Part shown: positions 1-6,583 of the stretch, one piece after another
Numbering within the stretch: position 1 is the first letter of the stretch
Layout of the letters: each line of letters opens with the position of its first letter
Assembly: GCA_937911855.1 (NCBI GenBank)
Contig: CALDPK010000239.1
Location: 1-13,962 of the forward strand
DNA: 13,962 nt
Direction: 5' to 3'
Source: an uncultured Trueperaceae bacterium
Lineage (GTDB): Bacteria > Deinococcota > Deinococci > Deinococcales > Trueperaceae
Position numbers and translations under genes: made by a program
Notes under the pieces: model-generated
The model's database searches: none
The model's input: only the letters and a program-made list of their open reading frames with translations
Told to the model about the DNA's origin: nothing

Positions 1-471
1 GATGCCGGCAGCGCCAGCCCACAGCAGCGCTCCGGCCTGCGCGGAAAGGTGCCCGGCCAGCGCCTCGAGCGCACGCTGGCCAACTTCTGTCAGCGACGCA
101 CTGAGCGGCAGGCTCATGCTGAGCTCTTCGAGCAGGCGGCGCTGCACCGTTTCGGAGCGGGCAGACAACAGCTGTGTGAGTCCCTTCGCCACGTGGCCGA
201 GGAGGCGCAGTTCGTCTTCGCTGAAAACCTGCTGGCGCGTAAGAACTATCCTCGCGAGCGGCGTGCCCCGGTCGTGAACTTCCAGCGTGGCTGCGCGCCC
301 CTGTGCATCAGCAGCTCGCTGATTCAGTCCGGTGAGCCACGTGACTTCGCCGGCCGCTTCCAGCAGCTCTGCGAGCTCTCCTGCCGCGGCGGTCAGCAGT
401 CCATCGACCTCGCGGTGCCGTTCCACGCGCACTGGCAGTGTCAGCAGCTGCTCTACGGTGGCGGGGCTCAT
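1..471 (-). CDS. Partial GAF-domain sensor/signalling protein (5' portion, runs off left edge)
   Basis: Reading the minus strand from the ATG at 471 gives 157 codons without a stop to the window edge, beginning MSPATVEQLLTLPVRV. Composition is protein-like: leucine/alanine-rich amphipathic helices with charged faces. Residues about 1-105 look like a short GAF-type sensor module, ending in a helix (EDELRLLGHVAKGLTQLL) of the kind that closes GAF domains. Residues about 108-157 look like the start of a second one (EELSMSLPLSASLTEVGQRA, then AGALLW). GAF domains bind small ligands or cofactors and usually precede histidine kinase, GGDEF, HD-GYP or other output domains, which here would lie outside the window. 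The gene is divergent from the TetR operon. The start is uncertain: there is no ribosome binding site before 471, and in-frame TTG codons at 492, 504 and 543 are alternatives. The GAF call is by pattern only. Confidence 0.68.
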   Translation of the reverse strand, partial: MSPATVEQLLTLPVRVERHREVDGLLTAAAGELAELLEAAGEVTWLTGLNQRAADAQGRAATLEVHDRGTPLARIVLTRQQVFSEDELRLLGHVAKGLTQLLSARSETVQRRLLEELSMSLPLSASLTEVGQRALEALAGHLSAQAGALLWAGAAGI

Positions 472-557
472 GTGGGGCCGGCAGTGATTGGGCTGCAACA
501 GCAAATGACCATAACGGTATCCCTCGATTCCAGTTGGTACCAAGCATATTGTGTAGG

Positions 558-587
558 CCGGTCGCGCGGCAGTAAACACAGACTGGT
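558..587 (-). promoter_or_regulatory. Candidate promoter for the divergent GAF-type gene
   Basis: On the minus strand a TTTACT box, a 17-base spacer and CACAAT (each 4 of 6 consensus bases) could drive the partial gene that starts near 471. A second -10-like TATGGT lies at 508-513, closer to the start, so the real transcription start is open. A 10-bp palindrome, TTGGTACCAA at 534-543, lies between them. Weak evidence. Confidence 0.25.
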
Positions 588-609
588 TCTGCCTGTGGAG
601 CTACCCCCC

Positions 610-645
610 TTGCCAAGTGAGCGCTCACTCAGTTACCATTCGCCG
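610..645 (+). promoter_or_regulatory. Leaderless promoter of the tetR-ABC operon
   Basis: The sequence holds a TTGCCA -35 box (610-615, 5 of 6 consensus bases), an 18-base spacer and a TACCAT -10 box (634-639, 4 of 6). Only six bases separate the -10 from the GTG at 646, so transcription should begin at or next to the start codon. No Shine-Dalgarno sequence is present. The spacer is almost entirely occupied by the palindrome at 616-629, so a bound repressor would block RNA polymerase. Confidence 0.6.
616..629. promoter_or_regulatory. TetR-type operator, perfect 14-bp palindrome
   Basis: AGTGAGCGCTCACT is identical to its reverse complement. It lies between the -35 and -10 boxes of the regulator gene that follows. 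TetR-family dimers commonly bind palindromes of this kind, often with a TGAGCGCTCA-like core, and commonly repress their own operon. The position strongly suggests autoregulation of the regulator and the ABC exporter behind it. The same site is about 30 bp upstream of the candidate minus-strand promoter and could also influence the divergent gene. Confidence 0.65.
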
Positions 646-1257
646 GTGAGCAGACCCCGTCGAGCCGAACCAATGTCACCAGCCGAGCGGCGCCAGGCGA
701 TCGCCCGCGCCGTCCTGCCGGTCTTGGTCGAACGCGGTGCCGCCGCCACCACACGCGACATGGCACGGGCAGCCGGGGTGGCCGAGGGCACCCTGTTCAG
801 CGTCTTCGACACGAAACGCGACATAATCGTCGCCGCCATCGAACTGCATCTGAACCCCGAGCCCATCACGAAAGGCCTGAAGGCCATCGCACCGAAACTG
901 CCACTGGGCGACCAGTTGACTGCGGCAGCGAACGTGATCGTCAGCAAAAGCAAGGACGTCGTTACGCTGCTGGGCATCCTGCGGACCTTACCCCCGACTG
1001 ACGCCGCCGAACGACATGAGCACCAGAACCTGATGCGCAACTGGATGGAAGGTATGACCCTAGCTATCCGGGAGCTGTTCGAACGCAACTCCGCCCTCCT
1101 GGCTACAAGCCCTGAGCGTGCCACCGACGCCTTCGTGGCTCTGCTTATGGCCGCCAGCCGGCCTTACGGCGAGGACGCACCGCACCTGAGCACCGGCGAC
1201 GCAGTCCACCTGCTTCAGCACGGAATCCTCAAGAAAGACGTGACCGATGCTGCTTAA
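646..1257 (+). CDS. TetR/AcrR-family transcriptional repressor
   Basis: The gene encodes a 203-aa one-component regulator of typical family length. The N-terminal DNA-binding domain has its helix-turn-helix at about residues 34-55 (TTRDMARAAGVAEGTLFSVF), followed by DTKRDI, which matches the family's YxYFxSKEDL-like end of the recognition region. The rest is an all-helical ligand-binding and dimerisation domain that cannot be assigned a ligand. The GTG start at 646 is preferred because a -10 box lies six bases upstream and it gives the basic N-terminus MSRPRRAEPMSP; the ATG at 673 is the alternative. The stop overlaps the next gene's start by 11 bases. It probably represses the exporter operon through the palindrome at 616-629 and is relieved by an exported drug or metabolite (inference from context). 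Confidence 0.93.
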   Translation: MSRPRRAEPMSPAERRQAIARAVLPVLVERGAAATTRDMARAAGVAEGTLFSVFDTKRDIIVAAIELHLNPEPITKGLKAIAPKLPLGDQLTAAANVIVSKSKDVVTLLGILRTLPPTDAAERHEHQNLMRNWMEGMTLAIRELFERNSALLATSPERATDAFVALLMAASRPYGEDAPHLSTGDAVHLLQHGILKKDVTDAA

Positions 1258-2971
1258 GCTTTTCCGGACGTACCTGCCCCAGTACCGCCGCCCCATCACG
1301 ATCCTCGTGGTGTTGCACCTCATCGCAACCATTGCCTCACTGCTGCTGCCCAGCATCAACGCCGACATCATCGACCTCGGCATCGTCGCTGGTAACATCC
1401 CGTTCATCCTGGAACGCGGCGGCTGGATGCTGGGTATCTCGTTCGTTCAGGTCGCAGCAACCGTCGCAGCCGTCTTCCTGGGTTCGCGGACCGCGATGGC
1501 GTTCGGCCGCGACCTGCGCTCTGCGTTCTTCCACCGCGTGTCTGAATTCTCCAGCCGCGAAGTCGCCGAGTTCGGCGCCCCGTCACTTATCACCCGCAAC
1601 ACCAACGACGTCCAGCAGATCCAGATGTTCACACTCATGGCCTTTAACATGCTCGTGACAGCACCGATCATGATGATCGGCGGCGTGTTCATGGCACTCC
1701 GCGAGGACGCCGGCCTGGCCTGGCTCGTGGCTGTGGCCGTTCCCCTGCTGGGCGTCGGCATCGGCCTGATCATCGTCAGGCTCGTGCCAGCCTTCCGCAC
1801 CTTGCAGTCCCGACTTGACAGGGTGAACGAGGTCATGCGCGAGCAGCTCACCGGCGTGCGCGTCATCCGCGCTTTCGTGCGGGAAGAACACGAGACCGGT
1901 CGCTTCGAAGCTGCCAACCGGGACCTCACCGACACCGCGCTTTACGTAGGCCGGCATATGGCCCTGTTCTTCCCGATAGTCATGTTCGTGTTCAGCCTGT
2001 CGCAGGTGGCTGTCATCTGGTTCGGTGGCCTGCGCATCGACGCGGGACTCATGGAGATCGGCTCGCTTACGGCTTTCCTGGCTTACATGGTGCAGATACT
2101 CATGGCAGTGATGATGTCCACTTTCATCTTCATGATGTTGCCGCGCGCAACCGTGTCGGCAGACCGGGTGGGCGAAGTACTGGAAACCGAATCATCAGTC
2201 GTCATGCCCACAGACGGCAGGATCGTGCCCGTAACCGGCACGGTCGAGTTCAGGGAAGTCGGCTTCCAGTACCCGAGCGCCAACCAGCCGGTGCTGAGCG
2301 ACATCAACTTCAGCGCCCAGGCCGGGCAGACCATCGCGGTCATCGGCCCGACCGGCTCAGGCAAATCGACCATGATGCACCTGATTCCGCGGTTGTTCGA
2401 CGCGACCACGGGGCAGGTGCTGATAGACGGAGTGGACGTGCGCGAATACGACCCTGACGACCTGTGGGCCCGCATCGGCTTCGTGCCGCAGAAGGCGTAC
2501 CTGTTCAGCGGCACCATCGCCGACAACCTGCGTTACGGCAAACCGGACGCAACGGAAGCCGAGATGTGGCAGGCCCTGGAAACAGCTCAGGCACGCGATT
2601 TCGTCGAGCGGCTGCCCGACGGCCTGTCAGCCCCGGTCGCACAGGGCGGCACCAACTTCTCCGGCGGTCAGCGCCAGCGACTGGCGATAGCGAGGGCCAT
2701 AATCAAACAGCCAGCCATCTTCATGTTCGACGACTCTTTCTCCGCGCTCGACATGGCGACTGACGCCCGCCTGCGCGAAGCCCTGAAACCCGCGACCCGC
2801 AACTCGATCGTCATTATCAACGCCCAGCGCGTGGCGACCATCGAGGACGCCGACCTCATCCTGGTGCTCGAAAGCGGCGTCATCAAGGCCCGCGGTACGC
2901 ACGAGGAGCTGCAGCTGAGCTCGCCCATCTACCAGGAGATAGTTGAATCCCAGCGGCTGGTGGAAGCATGA
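1247..2971 (+). CDS. ABC exporter half-transporter, degenerate-ATPase subunit of a heterodimer
   Basis: This 574-aa protein fuses a membrane domain to an ATPase. Six membrane segments fall at about 17-36, 58-79, 132-151, 157-178, 240-260 and 273-297. The nucleotide-binding domain has Walker A GPTGSGKS (367-374), a Q-loop glutamine (Q415), an intact signature FSGGQ (471-475), Walker B ending in D495 and a D-loop SALD (499-502). Two catalytic positions are altered: the glutamate after Walker B is D496, and the H-loop histidine is Q527 (NAQRV in place of AHRLS). This is the pattern of the non-catalytic partner in heterodimeric exporters such as TM287/288 or BmrCD. The ATG overlaps the regulator's end by 11 bases, and its TGA is shared in an ATGA with the next gene, so the pair is translationally coupled. 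Likely a multidrug or lipid exporter in the inner membrane; substrate unknown. Confidence 0.95.
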   Translation: MLLKLFRTYLPQYRRPITILVVLHLIATIASLLLPSINADIIDLGIVAGNIPFILERGGWMLGISFVQVAATVAAVFLGSRTAMAFGRDLRSAFFHRVSEFSSREVAEFGAPSLITRNTNDVQQIQMFTLMAFNMLVTAPIMMIGGVFMALREDAGLAWLVAVAVPLLGVGIGLIIVRLVPAFRTLQSRLDRVNEVMREQLTGVRVIRAFVREEHETGRFEAANRDLTDTALYVGRHMALFFPIVMFVFSLSQVAVIWFGGLRIDAGLMEIGSLTAFLAYMVQILMAVMMSTFIFMMLPRATVSADRVGEVLETESSVVMPTDGRIVPVTGTVEFREVGFQYPSANQPVLSDINFSAQAGQTIAVIGPTGSGKSTMMHLIPRLFDATTGQVLIDGVDVREYDPDDLWARIGFVPQKAYLFSGTIADNLRYGKPDATEAEMWQALETAQARDFVERLPDGLSAPVAQGGTNFSGGQRQRLAIARAIIKQPAIFMFDDSFSALDMATDARLREALKPATRNSIVIINAQRVATIEDADLILVLESGVIKARGTHEELQLSSPIYQEIVESQRLVEA

Positions 2972-4926
2972 GCGCGAACAGGAAACAGCCCGCACGCATC
3001 AGCGAAACCGAACGGCCCCGCGGCGGACCGGGCATGGGCCCCGGCGGCATGATGGGCGGCAAGGCCATGGACTTCGGCGGCACCATCAGGCGCCTCGCCG
3101 GCATGCTGCGGCCCGAACGGGTACGCGTCACCTTCGTCGTCATCTTCAGCGTTATCGCTGTGGCCATGTCATCGTTTGCACCCAGGGTGCTGGGCACTGC
3201 CACCGACTTGCTGTTCGCCGGCATCCTCGGCCGGCAACTGCCCGAGGGCGTCACACGTGAGCAGGCCATCGAGGGTGCCCGCGCCCAGGGTCAGGAGCAG
3301 TTCGCTGACCTGCTGACCGGCGTCGATTTCGTCCCGGGACAGGGCATCGATTTCGCCGCTGTAGGCACGGTAGTTCTGTTCGTGCTCGGCCTGTACCTGA
3401 TCTCCAGCCTGCTGCAGTTCTTCCAGGGCTGGTTACTGAACGACGCCGTGCAGGGAACGGTTTACCGCATGCGCGGTCTCGTCGAGGACAAACTCAACGC
3501 CCTGCCGCTCAGTTACTTCGACCAGCAGCCGCGCGGCGAGCTGCTCAGCCGCGTCACCAACGACATCGACAACGTCCAGCAGAGCCTGCAGCAAACCATG
3601 AGTCAGCTGCTCACATCTGTGCTGACGGTCATCTTCATCTTGATAATGATGTTCTCCATCTCGCCGGTGCTGTCTCTCGTCGCTCTGCTGACCATCCCGG
3701 TGACGATGGTCGTTGCCGGACTGATCATGAGCCGGTCCCGCACTCAGTTCATGGAGCAGTGGCGCACGACCGGCACGCTGAACTCGCGCGTGGAGGAAGC
3801 GTTCACCGGTCACGCGCTGGTGAAGGTGTTCGGCCGGCAGCGTGAAGTGCAGGCGCAGTTCGAAACCGAGAACGATCAGTTGTTCCAATCGAGCTTCAAG
3901 GCGCAGTTCCTGTCGGGCCTGATCATGCCGGCATCGATGTTCATCGGCAACCTCAACTACGCCCTCATCGCGGTGATGGGTGCCCTGCGCGTGGCCAACG
4001 GCACCATCAGCCTGGGTGAAGTGCAGGCGTTCATCCAGTACTCCCGCCAGTTCACCCAGCCCGTCACTCAGATCGCTGCGATGGTCAACCTGCTGCAGTC
4101 AGGCGCCGCGTCAGCTGAGCGGGTGTTCGAACTGCTGGATGCAGACGAGCAGGAACCCGAACAGCCGGTTGCAGCGCTCGCACCGGTCATCGAAGGCCGC
4201 GTCGAGTTTCAGAACGTCAGCTTCCGCTACGAATTGGACCAGCCGCTCATAGAGGACCTGTCGTTCGTAGCAGAACCCGGGCAGACGGTAGCCATAGTCG
4301 GACCTACCGGCGCTGGCAAGACGACACTGGTCAACCTGATCATGCGCTTCTACGAGATTGATTCAGGGCGGATCCTGATCGATGGCATCGACATCACCGA
4401 CCTGTCGCGCGACGACCTGCGGTCCCGTATCGGCATGGTTCTGCAGGACACATGGCTGTACCACGACACGATCCGCGAGAACCTGCGCTACGGCCGGTTG
4501 GACGCCACCGACGAGGAGATCATGGAAGCAGCCCGCGCCACTTACGTCGACCGGTTCGCCCAGAGTCTGCCAGACGGCTACGACACGATGGTGGATGACG
4601 AGGGTGGCGTCGTGAGCGTCGGCGAGAAGCAGCTGCTCACCATCGCCCGCGCCTTCCTGGCGCGCCCGTCAATCCTGGTGCTGGACGAAGCGACCAGTTC
4701 AGTTGACACACGTACCGAGTTGCTGCTGCAGGACGCCATGATGAAGCTGCGCAGTGATCGCACCAGTTTCGTGATCGCCCACCGCCTGTCCACTATCCGC
4801 AATGCCGACCTGATTATCGTGATGGAGCAGGGCCGCATCGTCGAGCAGGGAACGCATGACGAGCTGATGGCGCTCGGCGGGGCCTACCTTAACTTGCAGC
4901 AGGCTCAGTTCCAGGAGGACGTCTGA
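2968..4926 (+). CDS. ABC exporter half-transporter, catalytic subunit of the heterodimer
   Basis: This 652-aa partner has a cytosolic N-terminus rich in glycine and methionine (GGPGMGPGGMMGGKAMDFGG, about 19-38), seen in related exporters of this type. Membrane segments follow, with an extra stretch of about 50 residues (roughly 80-130) between the first and second that would face outward. The ATPase has Walker A GPTGAGKT (445-452), Q-loop Q493, Walker B with D573 and the catalytic E574, and H-loop H605, all intact. The signature is VSVGE (549-553) rather than LSGGQ. Combined with the partner, one ATP site is fully canonical (this Walker A/B plus the partner's FSGGQ) and the other degenerate. 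The stop lies four bases from the stop of the convergent nuclease gene; only a weak 5-bp hairpin (4926-4942) is visible there. Confidence 0.95.
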   Translation: MSANRKQPARISETERPRGGPGMGPGGMMGGKAMDFGGTIRRLAGMLRPERVRVTFVVIFSVIAVAMSSFAPRVLGTATDLLFAGILGRQLPEGVTREQAIEGARAQGQEQFADLLTGVDFVPGQGIDFAAVGTVVLFVLGLYLISSLLQFFQGWLLNDAVQGTVYRMRGLVEDKLNALPLSYFDQQPRGELLSRVTNDIDNVQQSLQQTMSQLLTSVLTVIFILIMMFSISPVLSLVALLTIPVTMVVAGLIMSRSRTQFMEQWRTTGTLNSRVEEAFTGHALVKVFGRQREVQAQFETENDQLFQSSFKAQFLSGLIMPASMFIGNLNYALIAVMGALRVANGTISLGEVQAFIQYSRQFTQPVTQIAAMVNLLQSGAASAERVFELLDADEQEPEQPVAALAPVIEGRVEFQNVSFRYELDQPLIEDLSFVAEPGQTVAIVGPTGAGKTTLVNLIMRFYEIDSGRILIDGIDITDLSRDDLRSRIGMVLQDTWLYHDTIRENLRYGRLDATDEEIMEAARATYVDRFAQSLPDGYDTMVDDEGGVVSVGEKQLLTIARAFLARPSILVLDEATSSVDTRTELLLQDAMMKLRSDRTSFVIAHRLSTIRNADLIIVMEQGRIVEQGTHDELMALGGAYLNLQQAQFQEDV

Positions 4927-4930
4927 CCGT

Positions 4931-5797
4931 TCAGCGGACGGTTCCGTCGCGGCACAGGACCGTGTCGGTCGGGTGCATGCCGCCTTCGTAAGTCCACGAG
5001 TCCACGACCGTGTCTCCCACCATCAGGAAGATTGTGTCACCACCGTTGTTCCAGATGCCCTGGCCGGGATTGAGCACCTGCAGCTCCCCGGCCGGCTGCG
5101 TTCCCAGCGGCAGTGGCAGCCTGACAGCTGAGCCTTCGTCGTAAAGGAAGTAGCCCCGCGTGTCCATGTCCTGCGCCAGATGCAGGAAAACGATCTCGGA
5201 GTTGAAGTCGTTCTGCGACACCGGGTTGTACAGCACGCAGGCGATCGAGATGGCACCGGTCGGTGTGAAGACCGTTGCCGGCTCATCCGCGGCCCACATG
5301 CCGATGCCGCTTGTCATGGCGTCAGTCTGAGCATGCTCGTACAGGTCTGAGTAGGTGCTGTTGGGCGCGATGTCCATCGTGCGCGCCCAGCCCGCTTGCG
5401 CCATGTGCAGGTTGACCTGCGTGACGCGGTGCGGTCCGATCCGCCATGCGCCCTCTGGATCCTCTACGTAAACGTACGCCAGCAGGCGGCCGTAGATGTC
5501 CTCGAGGTTCATGTCGGTTTCCACCCACACGTTGGTGCCGATGGGAAGCCTGGCGGCGAGTAGTTCAGATGCGATCTGTCCTCTGGGGTCCCGGCGATCG
5601 AGCTCCGGGGCGTCGATGCCGATCAGGCGGACGGTGCGGGGACCCAGGTTGGACCAGAGGACGAGCGTGTCACCGTCCATGACGTTCAGGACCGGGACCG
5701 GTCCGTGGAGCACGCCAACCGGCTCGGTTTGCGCCGAAGCAGTGTGAGCAAGTAAAGAAGCGAGAAGAACGGCGATAAGAGGTACGTATTTGCGCAT
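4931..5797 (-). CDS. Secreted thermonuclease (SNase family) fused to a lamin-tail-like domain
   Basis: The predicted 288-aa protein has a signal peptide (MRKYVPLIAVLLASLLAHTA, cleavage near ASA-Q) and an SNase domain at about residues 30-170. Catalytic landmarks are all present: D41 and D43 in MDGDT, R57, D62 and E65 in RLIGIDAPE, and R104 in YGR. These match the metal-binding and general acid/base residues of staphylococcal nuclease. Residues about 183-275 resemble a lamin tail domain, with NP near the start, then EIVFLHL, LYDEGSAVRLPLP and WNNGGDTIFL. Two cysteines, C187 and C282, flank that domain and could form a disulfide. It probably degrades extracellular DNA or RNA, perhaps anchored by the C-terminal domain. 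The start at 5797 is preferred over the ATG at 5806 because the latter overlaps a GATAAT -10 box. The beta-rich fold call for the tail is inference. Confidence 0.9.
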   Translation of the reverse strand: MRKYVPLIAVLLASLLAHTASAQTEPVGVLHGPVPVLNVMDGDTLVLWSNLGPRTVRLIGIDAPELDRRDPRGQIASELLAARLPIGTNVWVETDMNLEDIYGRLLAYVYVEDPEGAWRIGPHRVTQVNLHMAQAGWARTMDIAPNSTYSDLYEHAQTDAMTSGIGMWAADEPATVFTPTGAISIACVLYNPVSQNDFNSEIVFLHLAQDMDTRGYFLYDEGSAVRLPLPLGTQPAGELQVLNPGQGIWNNGGDTIFLMVGDTVVDSWTYEGGMHPTDTVLCRDGTVR

Positions 5798-5804
5798 CGA
5801 GCTC

Positions 5805-5810
5805 ATTATC
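5805..5810 (-). promoter_or_regulatory. -10 box GATAAT of the nuclease gene, leaderless arrangement
   Basis: GATAAT matches TATAAT at 5 of 6 positions and is followed by seven bases and the ATG at 5797. The upstream in-frame ATG at 5806 lies within this box and would not be transcribed from it. No convincing -35 box is seen at 16-18 bases. Confidence 0.45.
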
Positions 5811-5865
5811 GCCCGGAGAGGCTGCAGTTAGCGTGGTCACGTGGGTCTGACAGATACCAAACAGT

Positions 5866-5895
5866 GATCAGCCGCAGCGTGGGCTGCGGCTGATC
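5866..5895 (-). terminator. Strong 12-bp hairpin between lipoprotein and nuclease genes
   Basis: GATCAGCCGCAG (5866-5877) and its exact reverse complement (5884-5895) flank a 6-base loop. It lies 57 bases past the stop of the lipoprotein gene on the minus strand and before the nuclease promoter, so transcription termination of the lipoprotein message is the simplest role. On the minus strand the bases after the stem are ACTGTTTGG, a poor U-tract, so it may terminate inefficiently or instead stabilise an mRNA 3' end. Confidence 0.55.
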
Positions 5896-5952
5896 TCTCC
5901 CTCTGAAAGGTGAATGAAGCGTGTTGTTACAGCCTTGATTCAGGCGGGATAG

Positions 5953-6351
5953 TTAGTCCGCGATTGCAGGTTCAACGAATACCGTGATGGTATCGCTTTC
6001 GCCACGATATTCACCGGTGATGGTCGCGCCTTCGGGCAGGATCACGTTGTTGTCCTGAGCAGTAACATAGCCGTTTGCATCAACCGTCACGTATTCTTCG
6101 TTATCGCTGGACCAGGTGACAAGCGTGCCGATCACGGAGTCGGTCGTCTGATTGTCGAAGTGAACGCGGCCGGCGAGCTGGAAGGTCTCACCGACGCCCA
6201 GCGTGAGGACGCCTTCCTGAAGTTCGCCGCTGTCAGGATCATGAGCCACAATAGAGAAGCTTTCGATGTTGCGCGTACCGGCGCAGGCGGCGAGGACGAT
6301 GGAGAGAAGAAGGGCTGCAAGCGGATATAGGATCTTCCGGTTATTTTTCAT
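5953..6351 (-). CDS. Small lipoprotein with one bacterial Ig-like (Big_2) domain
   Basis: The 132-aa product starts with a basic n-region (MKNNRKI), a hydrophobic stretch and a lipobox LAAC with the lipidated cysteine at C23, so it should be a membrane-anchored lipoprotein. Residues about 45-128 fit a Big_2-type immunoglobulin-like fold: LTLGVGETFQLAGRV, then VTWSSDN, VTVDANGYVTA and a final strand ending SDTITVFVE. These elements are typical of surface or adhesion proteins, normally as one domain among several; here it is the only domain. There is no catalytic motif. It is transcribed divergently from the propeller gene, and a TAATTT box sits six bases before its ATG. Its role in the envelope is unknown. 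Confidence 0.85.
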   Translation of the reverse strand: MKNNRKILYPLAALLLSIVLAACAGTRNIESFSIVAHDPDSGELQEGVLTLGVGETFQLAGRVHFDNQTTDSVIGTLVTWSSDNEEYVTVDANGYVTAQDNNVILPEGATITGEYRGESDTITVFVEPAIAD

Positions 6352-6357
6352 GCTGGT

Positions 6358-6363
6358 AAATTA
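6358..6363 (-). promoter_or_regulatory. -10 box TAATTT of the lipoprotein gene, leaderless arrangement
   Basis: On the minus strand TAATTT (TANNNT type, preceded by TG) is followed by ACCAGC and then the ATG at 6351. The six-base gap puts the transcription start on the start codon. There is no Shine-Dalgarno sequence, and no clear -35 box could be found. Confidence 0.5.
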
Positions 6364-6485
6364 CAGCGGCTGGCGTGCGCAGACTGTAGGCAAACGCCTG
6401 TGAGTTCTCATCAAACATTGTGTGCTGCACGGCTTTTCCGGCCGTCCAGTGGGCGCACGACGCGGTGAACGATACAACTGCATCT

Positions 6486-6506
6486 TTAACCTGCCTTAAC
6501 CCTTAA
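6486..6506. repeat. TTAACC direct repeats in the divergent intergenic region
   Basis: TTAACC occurs at 6486-6491 and again at 6496-6501, one helical turn (10 bases) apart, and a CCTTAA follows at 6501-6506. Direct repeats at about 10-11 base spacing are typical of sites for winged-helix (OmpR/PhoB-type) response regulators. The region is AT-rich compared with its surroundings and lies between the lipoprotein and propeller genes. Regulator and function are unknown. The rest of the 232-base gap (6352-6583) holds only the two promoter-like boxes described. Confidence 0.3.
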
Positions 6507-6572
6507 TATGTCTCGTGAAGGTATACAGACTTAGCAGCGAAAAATTATGCTCCGCTTACGTCTTCTGAGTGC

Positions 6573-6578
6573 TAGATT
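6573..6578 (+). promoter_or_regulatory. -10 box TAGATT of the propeller gene
   Basis: TAGATT (TANNNT type, 5 of 6 matches to TATAAT) ends five bases before the ATG at 6584, consistent with a leaderless message. No good -35 box was found. A GGGAGG at 6595-6600, inside the coding sequence, would instead serve the TTG at 6605, leaving the start ambiguous. Confidence 0.45.
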
Positions 6579-6583
6579 AGAAG

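Noticed and set aside
49..645. Long N-terminal extension of the TetR reading frame on the plus strand
   Set aside because: The extension has no homology-like pattern, crosses the promoter and operator of the regulator and lies opposite a well-formed minus-strand gene. The regulator proper starts at 646 (or 673).
4926..4942. Terminator between the convergent exporter and nuclease genes
   Set aside because: Only a 5-bp stem (ACCGT/ACGGT) without a T-tract is present, which is too weak to call.
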